Positions 43,205-49,606 of a stretch of 50,316 nt of DNA are shown piece after piece. A program made the position numbers and the translations under genes. The stretch covers positions 1 through 50,316 of the forward strand of contig HF986718.1 of assembly GCA_000433175.1 (NCBI GenBank), written 5' to 3'. Each line of letters starts with the position of its first letter. The stretch's first letter is position 1. Below the pieces are notes generated by a model. That model was not told the origin of the DNA. It searched no databases and saw only the letters and a list, made by a program, of their open reading frames with translations. The DNA comes from Prevotella sp. CAG:1058. Lineage in GTDB: Bacteria; Bacteroidota; Bacteroidia; Bacteroidales; Bacteroidaceae.

Positions 43205-43636
43205 ATGGGAAAATTATTAGTGTTGATTGCCCTTTGTCTGGACATGACAGCCTGCTCTAACAGTGGGGAAAGCCGCCAGCCGGAGGCTGCGAAGGCGAAG
43301 GGCGACGTGGTGGAGGTGTTGTATTTCCACGGTAAGCAACGCTGTGCAACGTGCATAGCGATTGAGAAGTACACCAAGGAACTGCTTGCGGCGCAGTATG
43401 GTGCGCAGCAGCGCGACAGCATGCTGGTGTTCAGGAACGTTGACCTGACCGAGGAAAAACAACTGGCTGACAAGTACGAGGTGACATGGTCGTCGCTGGT
43501 TGTGGTTGACCACAATGCTGACGGAAGCGAGAAGCCGGTGAACATGACCGACTTTGCGTTCCGCAACGCGCGCAAGTCGCCTGACAAGTTCAAGGCCGGA
43601 CTGGCACGGCAGATTGACGAAATGCTAAAGGACTAA
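43205..43636 (+). CDS. ArsF-like thioredoxin-fold lipoprotein
   Basis: A 143-residue lipoprotein (Cys17 in MTACS) with a thioredoxin-like fold and the redox pair Cys47-Ala-Thr-Cys50 in YFHGKQRCATCIA. This pattern matches proteins named ArsF (nitrophenyl-compound nitroreductase subunit family) in Bacteroides vulgatus-type organoarsenical clusters. It is followed after three bases by an ArsG-like membrane protein, so the two probably work together. The nitroreductase role is from the family name; here I can see only the thiol motif and the lipobox. Confidence 0.75.
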   Translation: MGKLLVLIALCLDMTACSNSGESRQPEAAKAKGDVVEVLYFHGKQRCATCIAIEKYTKELLAAQYGAQQRDSMLVFRNVDLTEEKQLADKYEVTWSSLVVVDHNADGSEKPVNMTDFAFRNARKSPDKFKAGLARQIDEMLKD

Positions 43637-43639
43637 GGT

Positions 43640-44347
43640 ATGGAGTGGTTGCAGACGTTGTTGGACAGTTCGACCACGCCGGCCGTCACGGCACTGCTGC
43701 TCGGCTTGCTTACGGCTCTGTCGCCGTGTCCGCTGGCCACCAACATAGCCGCCGTAGGCTATATAGCCAAGCACATAGACAGCGGCAGGTCGGCTTTCGT
43801 CAAGGGATTGCTGTACACGCAGGGGCGCATGCTTGCCTATACGCTGCTCGGCGTGGTGCTTATAGCCGTGCTGCGGAGCGGCGCTAGCGTGTTCGGGATA
43901 AGGAAGTTTGTGGCAGTTTACGGTGAAATGCTGCTGGGGCCGGTTCTTGTTGTGGCAGGATTGTACATGCTTTTCGGCAGCAGGCTCAATCTGCCGTCGT
44001 TCGGATTCGGCGGCAGCGGCGAGCGGATAGCCCGCCGCGGAAATGCCGGGGCGTTGCTGTTGGGCGTGCTGTTCGCCATGGCTTTCTGCCCTACGAGCGG
44101 CGTGTTCTATTTCGGGATGCTAATTCCGCTGTCGGCCACGACGCCGATGGGCTACCTGCTGCCCGTGCTTTACGCTGTGGCTACATCGCTGCCCGTGCTG
44201 GCGGTGGCGTGGACCCTGGCTTTCAGCGCAGGCCGGATAGGCAAGGTTTACAACGGTATGAAGACCCTGCAGAAGTGGCTCAATCTTGTCGTAGGCATAA
44301 TGTTTATGGTTATTGGAGTATATTTTTGTATAATATTTTATTTTTAA
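43640..44347 (+). CDS. ArsG-like permease, DsbD/CcdA-type membrane protein
   Basis: A 235-residue protein with six predicted helices and two conserved cysteine-proline motifs: LSPCPLATNIA in helix 1 and AFCPTSGVFYFG in helix 4. The fold is that of CcdA/DsbD transmembrane domains that move reducing equivalents across the membrane. Family members beside ArsF have been named aromatic aminobenzylarsenical efflux permease ArsG. A thiol-transfer role to the ArsF-like lipoprotein is an equally plausible reading of this sequence. Confidence 0.75.
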   Translation: MEWLQTLLDSSTTPAVTALLLGLLTALSPCPLATNIAAVGYIAKHIDSGRSAFVKGLLYTQGRMLAYTLLGVVLIAVLRSGASVFGIRKFVAVYGEMLLGPVLVVAGLYMLFGSRLNLPSFGFGGSGERIARRGNAGALLLGVLFAMAFCPTSGVFYFGMLIPLSATTPMGYLLPVLYAVATSLPVLAVAWTLAFSAGRIGKVYNGMKTLQKWLNLVVGIMFMVIGVYFCIIFYF

Positions 44348-44351
44348 GATT

Positions 44352-44585
44352 ATGGAAGTAAAGGTTTTAGGTACAGGCTGCTCTAAGTGCATGAAGACTT
44401 ACAGCCTGGTGGAGAAGGTGATAAGGGAGAACAATGTAGACGCAACACTGGAAAAGGTGGAGGACATTATGGAAATAATGAAGTTCAACATAATGGCTGC
44501 TCCGGCAGTGGTTGTCGACGGCGTGGTTAGGATAAAGGGGCATGTGCCCTCTGAAAACGAGGTGAAGGAGATACTCGGACTATGA
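44352..44585 (+). CDS. Small thioredoxin-family redox protein (TM0996-type)
   Basis: A 77-residue glutaredoxin/thioredoxin-like protein with Cys10-Ser-Lys-Cys13 (TGCSKCMK) and a cis-Pro segment MAAPAVVVDG. These small proteins usually sit beside DUF318 permeases and are thought to reduce or deliver a thiol-bound substrate. Its stop overlaps the permease start by four bases (ATGA), showing translational coupling. Cytoplasmic, no signal peptide. Confidence 0.88.
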   Translation: MEVKVLGTGCSKCMKTYSLVEKVIRENNVDATLEKVEDIMEIMKFNIMAAPAVVVDGVVRIKGHVPSENEVKEILGL

Positions 44586-45550
44586 TACAGCAGTTTGCGG
44601 ATTGGCTTGTGTACGGCGTGATGGGGCTCGACGCGTCTTCACACTTGGGCGTGGCGGTGAACTTCTTTTTCTATGATTCGATAAAGATAATCATCCTGCT
44701 GTTCCTTATAAGCATGCTGATGGGCATCGTTAATGCCTATTTCCCCATCGAGCGTCTGCGCAATTATCTCGTTACGCACAGGATGTACGGCCTGCAATAT
44801 CTGCTCGCTTCGTTGTTCGGAGCCATTACTCCGTTCTGTTCCTGTTCGTCAATACCGCTGTTCATCGGCTTTGTCAAGGGCGGCATACCGCTCGGGGTAA
44901 CGTTCGCTTTTCTGATAACGTCGCCGTTGGTCAATGAGGTTGCCGTGGCAATGTTTCTCGGTTCGTTCGGTGTCCGCACAACGATAATCTATGTGGTGAG
45001 CGGAATCGTACTCGGAATGTTGGGCGGAATACTTCTCGGCCGTATGCGTCTTGACAGGTATCTTAGCGATTGGATAAAGGCTATTCAGCGGCAGTCAGAA
45101 GAGCAGACCGGCGTATGGGAGGCAGAGAAAACGTCGTTCTTCGACCGTCTGCCGTCGATAGTGCGCGGCTCGTGGGACATAGTGCGCGGAGTGCTTGTCT
45201 ACGTGCTGGTGGGTATAGGCATAGGTGCGGCGATGCACGGGTTTGTGCCTGACGGGTTCTTTGAGCGTTACCTGGCGGCAGGCAACTGGTGGAGCGTGCC
45301 CCTGGCGGTCATCCTTGCTGTACCGATGTATGCCAATGCGGCCGGAATAGTGCCTGTAATAGAGGTCTTTGTGGCAAAAGGTGTTCCGCTGGGAACGGCG
45401 ATTGCCTTTATGATGAGTGTCGTCGGACTCTCTCTCCCGGAAGCAACGCTGTTGAAAAAGGTGATGACCTGGCGGTTGATAGGCATCTTCTTCGGCGTTG
45501 TTACGGCGCTGATTATCATTTCAGGTTATCTGTTCAACGCCTTGATATGA
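44582..45550 (+). CDS. ArsP-type (DUF318) permease
   Basis: A 322-residue membrane protein of about eight helices. The signature TPFCSCSSIPLFIGF has Cys86 and Cys88, and TSPLVNEVAVAMF follows; a second conserved half is VPMYANAAGIVPVIE. ArsP proteins export trivalent organoarsenicals such as methylarsenite. It is translationally coupled to the small thioredoxin gene and ends in a strong terminator. The operon has no ArsB, Acr3 or ArsC, so resistance to inorganic arsenate is not its obvious purpose. Confidence 0.85.
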   Translation: MIQQFADWLVYGVMGLDASSHLGVAVNFFFYDSIKIIILLFLISMLMGIVNAYFPIERLRNYLVTHRMYGLQYLLASLFGAITPFCSCSSIPLFIGFVKGGIPLGVTFAFLITSPLVNEVAVAMFLGSFGVRTTIIYVVSGIVLGMLGGILLGRMRLDRYLSDWIKAIQRQSEEQTGVWEAEKTSFFDRLPSIVRGSWDIVRGVLVYVLVGIGIGAAMHGFVPDGFFERYLAAGNWWSVPLAVILAVPMYANAAGIVPVIEVFVAKGVPLGTAIAFMMSVVGLSLPEATLLKKVMTWRLIGIFFGVVTALIIISGYLFNALI

Positions 45551-45591
45551 GCATGGTAGTGCCGTAGCATAATGTTTACGGCATATAAGAA

Positions 45592-45631
45592 AACAACCGG
45601 CAGGGGAGCGTCTGTTCCTCTGCCGGTTGTT
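45592..45631. terminator. Strong bidirectional terminator after the ars-like operon
   Basis: A 16-bp stem, 45592-45607 with 45616-45631 (one G-T pair), encloses an 8-nt loop. It lies between the permease (+) and the convergent exonuclease (-). U-tracts are short on both sides. Confidence 0.8.
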
Positions 45632-45679
45632 CGTATGTCTTGTATTGTAGTCCGTACAGTGCTGTTTTATGCCGTAAGT

Positions 45680-46234
45680 TTATAATAGTCCGGCGCAATA
45701 TGACATATCTTTAAGTTCGCACCAGCCAGCATCCCGTATCTCTCTAAGGAACAACCGGGCACACATCTCGGCATCATCGCCGGCACGGTGATGATGTCCG
45801 TAGGGTATCTCGAACTGATTGCAGAGGTAGTCTAAGGTATTGCACTTGAAGTCGTAGAGCTTTCTGGCAGCGCGGAGCGAGCAGTAATAAGTGACGTCGG
45901 GCTTCCTGATACGATACAGTTCGAGTGATTGGCGTATGCAGCTGATGTCGAACGCAGCGTTGTGAGCTACGAGTACAGGGCTCTTTTTGAGGTACTTTGA
46001 AATCTTTGCCCATACCTCCGGAAACTCCGGCGCATCAGCCGTGTCAGCCGGACTGATGCCATGAATCTGTATGTTCCGGTAATAGTAATAGTTGTTTTGC
46101 GGCCTGACGAGCCACGAGTGCGTTTCTTTCACCTTTCCGTCGCGCACCACGCAGATGCCAGCCTCGCATATTGACGCGCGCTGGCCGGTAGCAGTCTCGA
46201 AGTCGATGGCTATGAAATCAAGTCCCTGTATCAT
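45680..46234 (-). CDS. DEDDh 3'-5' exonuclease, DnaQ/epsilon-like
   Basis: A 184-residue protein with the exonuclease motifs: ExoI IAIDFETA (Asp11, Glu13), ExoII VAHNAAFD, and ExoIII HHRAGDDAEMCA with the DEDDh His. It is a stand-alone proofreading-type exonuclease domain with no polymerase or BRCT partner, so a repair or RNA-processing role is possible. It reads leftward toward the ars-like terminator. Confidence 0.92.
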   Translation of the reverse strand: MIQGLDFIAIDFETATGQRASICEAGICVVRDGKVKETHSWLVRPQNNYYYYRNIQIHGISPADTADAPEFPEVWAKISKYLKKSPVLVAHNAAFDISCIRQSLELYRIRKPDVTYYCSLRAARKLYDFKCNTLDYLCNQFEIPYGHHHRAGDDAEMCARLFLREIRDAGWCELKDMSYCAGLL

Positions 46235-47026
46235 CTCTTTTTCCGTTTGTCAGTGTAATATTGTTTTAACCGTTGGCATGATATACTCATTGTTCTTGAA
46301 CATAATCAATCGCATTTGCATGCTCATTTTTTAGTTCATCTTCAGTCTGGACGCGTATTGAGGTATCTGATATGCTGTCATAATCCATGCCTTTAAAGTT
46401 GATAGACGAGTAAGACGTGCCACAAATATAACTATTAAAGGCTTAATATGCAAACATCGGGTGATAAAAAACTGAATGCCGTCAGTTGTGCCGTTCTCGT
46501 CGCCGTCTACAGCCATTTTGCCTTTCCTGAGGTTATGCCGGAACGCATTCGTCTTGTCAGCGTTAAGCAGTATTCCGGTCATGTTTCGCCGTTTGTTCTC
46601 AGCCTGTGATTGGAAGCAAATGCAAAACATGCTCTTTTACCTCGCAATATGCCATGTTTTGGACGCTAAAAGGGCATCTTTCACAACCCGAAAGGTGCCC
46701 TTTTTAAAACTAATGATATTTCAACAGCCTGTCGTTTATTATGAGATATGGTTCTTTCGTATTTATTCCTACTTGATATTGTGCTATAAGTGCTTGATAT
46801 TTTCGTAGATACGTGTGCCTGTGAAAATATAAATTTTAAACTGAATTCCATTTTGAAATAAAAGAATCTGTTATTAGGATAAACATATTCAAGACAATTA
46901 CTCAAATAAGAAACGGTGTTCAGAGTAGTTAAAGATAATTATATGGATATGGAATCGTTTAATATTAGCTATGTATATAGCTAAGTATATTTTATTATTC
47001 ATTGGTTAAAATATTTAAGACATTGT
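46235..47026. other. Intergenic transition from GC-rich to AT-rich DNA
   Basis: The left half still has mid-GC sequence; from about 46.7 kb it is strongly AT-rich. Repeat array F lies at 46622-46706. Two open frames (46331-46630 minus, 46476-46808 plus) overlap each other and have no recognised family; neither is called. Confidence 0.5.
46622..46706. repeat. 22-bp-period palindrome array F (four units)
   Basis: Units start at 46622, 46644, 46666 and 46688: GCAAAACATGCTCTTTTAC, GCAATATGCCATGTTTTGG, CTAAAAGGGCATCTTTCAC and CCGAAAGGTGCCCTTTTTA. The exact 22-bp step is kept. Units 2-4 resemble units 2-4 of array C. It lies at the edge of the AT-rich region. Confidence 0.85.
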
Positions 47027-47057
47027 TTTGAAAGTACGAACAATTTAAGTATATTTG
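47027..47057 (+). promoter_or_regulatory. Near-ideal promoter of the structured RNA
   Basis: TTTG at 47027-47030 is followed after exactly 19 bp by TATATTTG at 47050-47057. This is as good a Bacteroidetes promoter as any in the window, and no protein frame follows it. Confidence 0.75.
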
Positions 47058-47063
47058 TAGCGG

Positions 47064-47262
47064 TATAGTACAAGCTGTATCATGACATTTGAATAAAAAT
47101 AGCATTTTGCTATTGTTCGGGGTTGATAAAATCGCCAAATTAAATCAACGCTCCTGAAAACAATAAGTGAGATGCTCACGTTTAGCGTGGGCTTACTTGT
47201 TTGGAGCGTGGGTGTTTGGCGATACCTTTCAACCAATAAGTATAACCCACGTTTCCTTTTTT
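47064..47262 (+). ncRNA. Candidate structured noncoding RNA, about 200 nt
   Basis: After a strong promoter the DNA encodes: a 7-bp hairpin with 3-nt loop (47098-47104 with 47108-47114); a long rod made of stacked helices 47121-47126/47229-47234, 47131-47139/47215-47223 (9 bp perfect), 47149-47154/47203-47208, 47158-47167/47192-47202 (one bulge) and 47175-47180/47186-47191; and a 3' stem CGTGGGT (47207-47213) with ACCCACG (47245-47251) before CCTTTTTT. The last stem competes with the rod, so two states are possible. No open frame of note is inside. The rod shape recalls 6S-type RNAs, but no family can be assigned by eye. Confidence 0.7.
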
Positions 47263-47296
47263 ATGGTTATGCGTGAGGTTAAAAAATGGATTTAAT

Positions 47297-47304
47297 TAAC
47301 TTTG
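47297..47304 (+). promoter_or_regulatory. -7 box for the gene at 47330
   Basis: TAACTTTG matches the -7 consensus 26 bases before the ATG. It shows that the membrane protein gene has its own promoter and need not depend on the upstream RNA. Confidence 0.5.
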
Positions 47305-47329
47305 TGTATAACAACATAAAAAAATTGTT

Positions 47330-47872
47330 ATGGTTATTATTATTGTTATTTCAATAATGGTTCTTTGTGGTATCGCTTTACTGATATTATATACAGTTAC
47401 AATCAGTAAGGAAAAAAAAGAAGAATTTAATGAATGGAAAAAGAAATTAGAATTAAAATACGGTGGAACAACTTTAGTAATACAAACAGGCATATATGAA
47501 GATAAAGACAATAGCATCTTAGTATTTGATTGCCAGAAAATTATTATCATGAATGGAATAACATACACATACAATGAAATTCTTGACTTTGATATTAATA
47601 ATCAAATGTCATATAAAACTTCTACTTCTACAGGAAGTATGTTAGGTAGAGCTGTAGTAGGCGGAGTCTTAACAGGTGGTGTAGGAGCTTTTGTTGGTGG
47701 AGCAACAGCTAGGAAAAAAACAAAGACCACAATAGAAAAATATAAAGTGAATATATATATAAGGAGAATGAATTCTCCTCTTGTTACTATAACTACTGAA
47801 TATGTATCTGTTGTAAATACAATCTCCGCAGTTCTGAAAAATATTATTGACGGTAATAATAAAATGTCTTGA
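47330..47872 (+). CDS. Membrane protein of unknown function with glycine-zipper segment
   Basis: A 180-residue protein. Residues 1-25 form a hydrophobic anchor (VIIIVISIMVLCGIALLILY), followed by a Lys/Glu-rich linker and a beta-rich middle. Near residues 103-125 is a glycine zipper-like stretch (GRAVVGGVLTGGVGAFVGGA) ahead of a Lys-rich patch. I do not recognise the family. The gene is very AT-rich compared with genes left of 46 kb, suggesting horizontal origin. It starts 68 bases after the end of the structured RNA. Confidence 0.75.
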   Translation: MVIIIVISIMVLCGIALLILYTVTISKEKKEEFNEWKKKLELKYGGTTLVIQTGIYEDKDNSILVFDCQKIIIMNGITYTYNEILDFDINNQMSYKTSTSTGSMLGRAVVGGVLTGGVGAFVGGATARKKTKTTIEKYKVNIYIRRMNSPLVTITTEYVSVVNTISAVLKNIIDGNNKMS

Positions 47873-47927
47873 ATGTATGAACATAATTAATTTGTAGTCT
47901 ATCTTTTTATAATTAAAAATTTAAGAA

Positions 47928-48656
47928 ATGAGAAGAAATATAATAGGCCTGATAATGACACTGTTACTTTGTTTTTTTACTGGGTGCAAACCTTCTGTTG
48001 AAAACAAAATTGAAAATGAGTTTATGAACTATGTTCAAGAAAATTTTGACAATCCATCATCTTTTGAAGAAGTAACTAATATACTTTTAGTCGATTCTTT
48101 TGATACAAAAGAATTGTTAAATTTGTTTACAACTGTTGTAAAAACTGATTCTTTTCCCAAACCAAAATATTCAATTTATGAAATAAAAGATTTAATGGAC
48201 AAGAAAGCATATGAAGTGAATCATTTATCCGAAGATAAGAAACGAAAATTATCTCATATTATAAAACAATGTATGGAACTTAATGAGGAATTATATTCCT
48301 TTTTATGCCAAAATGAGATTATGATGAAATATCTAAAAGATAGCATTAATAATTATATATCAGAAATTGATACCATTAATTGTGATTTGTTCTATACATA
48401 CCAAATTAAATGCAGAATTAAAGAAAAAGATGATAAAAAAATACTTGAATATTATGCAATAGTTAATGCAAAAAATGGTGATATAAAAATTCAAGACCAT
48501 AAATTGCAAATAAAGGAAGTTCCAATAATATATGGCATATATGATAAATTTAATCTATATTACAAGTTATGGAATGAATATTGTAATTTTAAATTAGAAG
48601 AAACAAAACAATTAAATAATTTGGCATATGAATTAGAAAGAGTTTTAAATCTATGA
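47928..48656 (+). CDS. Lipoprotein of unknown function
   Basis: A 242-residue protein with a lipoprotein signal (lipobox FTGC, Cys20) and a highly charged, mostly helical body (for example LSEDKKRKLSHIIKQCMELN). A beta-rich segment near residues 155-185 follows. No family is recognised. It is 55 bases downstream of the glycine-zipper protein, on the same strand and with the same AT-rich composition, so the two probably form a small accessory operon. Confidence 0.75.
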   Translation: MRRNIIGLIMTLLLCFFTGCKPSVENKIENEFMNYVQENFDNPSSFEEVTNILLVDSFDTKELLNLFTTVVKTDSFPKPKYSIYEIKDLMDKKAYEVNHLSEDKKRKLSHIIKQCMELNEELYSFLCQNEIMMKYLKDSINNYISEIDTINCDLFYTYQIKCRIKEKDDKKILEYYAIVNAKNGDIKIQDHKLQIKEVPIIYGIYDKFNLYYKLWNEYCNFKLEETKQLNNLAYELERVLNL

Positions 48657-48850
48657 TGAAATAGAATTATCACATCATCTAAAATAATTGTTATTCAATG
48701 AAAATACAAATAGTATGGAATACCTCCATTATTTTAATTTAATCGAAGTTAGGAAAAAACGGATTTCTGTCAAAATTGTGATAAATATAGTATAAAAGTT
48801 AACTGAATATATGAGCGTGTTGTTGTTTATACCATATTTATATTCAGAAA

Positions 48851-48893
48851 AATAAAAAGTGTTGTAAGTTAATAACTTACAACACTTTTTATT
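48851..48893. terminator. Perfect 20-bp inverted repeat with 3-nt loop
   Basis: Arms at 48851-48870 and 48874-48893 are exact reverse complements around AAT; the outer parts are A- and T-rich (AATAAAAAGT and its complement). It can act as a terminator on either strand: for the lipoprotein gene on plus, about 195 bases past its stop, or for the minus-strand promoter at 49037. Confidence 0.8.
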
Positions 48894-49036
48894 GTACCCT
48901 TGACCGTTCTGTTCTCGAACCAATTCTTAAAAGATTTGGATAAGATTTGGGAGTTGAGGCATTGGATTCCTGACCCCACAAAGCCTATATTTCCGCCAAA
49001 GAAAAGTCAAAGAACAACGGTTTAATTTCTTTTTCG

Positions 49037-49068
49037 CAAAGGTACTGTTTCTTAGGCAAATGGCCAAA
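49037..49068 (-). promoter_or_regulatory. Near-ideal minus-strand promoter without a gene
   Basis: On the minus strand TTTG (complement of 49065-49068) is followed after 20 bp by TACCTTTG (49037-49044). The transcript would run left for about 140-180 nt to the perfect inverted repeat at 48851-48893. No protein frame longer than about ten codons with an ATG starts soon after it, so a small RNA or a gene remnant is possible. Confidence 0.5.
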
Positions 49069-49343
49069 AGAGTACAGTAAAACTTACCCCTAAATTATGG
49101 GCAAGCACTTTCAGTAGTGTTTTTGTCAGGGATGGACTTGTAACATATTGGCAGGTAGGGGGATGTATGTCTTCCTACCCCCGTATCCCCGCTTATAATG
49201 CCTTCCTTAAGGAAGAGGGGTATGTCTTTAATCCAAGTGCTTTGTCATCCTCAAAATTTTCTACAGAATTTGAGAGGAACTTACTAATCTTGATAATCCT
49301 TTCAGTCTTACCTATATTTATATATGTATAATGGATTAAGAGT

Positions 49344-49505
49344 ATGAAAAGAATTACAAGACAAAGAAGCGAAGAAACAAAACGCAAAATCAGCGCAAGC
49401 CTCAAAGGGCGGGCTAAAAGTGCGCAACACAAGAGGGCGATATCAGTTGCTCTCAAAGCCTATTGGGAAACGATTCCTGATAGTATAGATAGTGTGAACA
49501 AATAG
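49344..49505 (+). CDS. Small NUMOD3-like DNA-binding protein
   Basis: A 53-residue basic protein too short for usual gene finders. It has two repeats of the NUMOD3-type motif: TKRKISASLKGRAKS and HKRAISVALKAYW. NUMOD modules bind DNA and are common in homing endonucleases; stand-alone copies occur in Bacteroidales mobile elements. The ATG at 49344 is followed by a compact frame ending in TAG at 49503-49505. A small hairpin (GAGAGGT/ACCTCTC) follows. Confidence 0.65.
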   Translation: MKRITRQRSEETKRKISASLKGRAKSAQHKRAISVALKAYWETIPDSIDSVNK

Positions 49506-49606
49506 AAGAGAGGTCTCCACCTCTCTCCATTATCACATTATCAAAAGGGGGAAATGTAGCCTGTAGAGTACATTTCTGAAAAATAAAAAGGAAATTCTTA
49601 TGAATA

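Larger units (their letters stand above)
48657..49343. other. AT-rich intergenic region at a probable element boundary
   Basis: No gene is supported. It contains a 20-bp perfect inverted repeat (48851-48893), a minus-strand promoter (49037-49068) pointing at it, and from about 49100 sequence of intermediate GC leading into the mobile-element genes. The short minus frames are shadows or chance. Confidence 0.5.

Noticed and set aside
46331..46630. 99-codon open frame on the minus strand
   Set aside because: No family, no promoter, overlaps another frame and part of array F; kept only as a remark.
5679..46706. CRISPR arrays
   Set aside because: The 22-bp-period arrays have only 3-bp linkers, always four units and no spacers or cas genes, so they are not CRISPR.
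48905..48930. tRNA-like T-arm (GGTTCGAGAAC on the minus strand)
   Set aside because: The flanking bases do not form a T-stem and no anticodon or acceptor arms are present.
49155..49190. Possible hairpin of GTAGGGGG and CCTACCCCC as an origin structure
   Set aside because: The second stretch is not the reverse complement of the first in the order needed for a stem.
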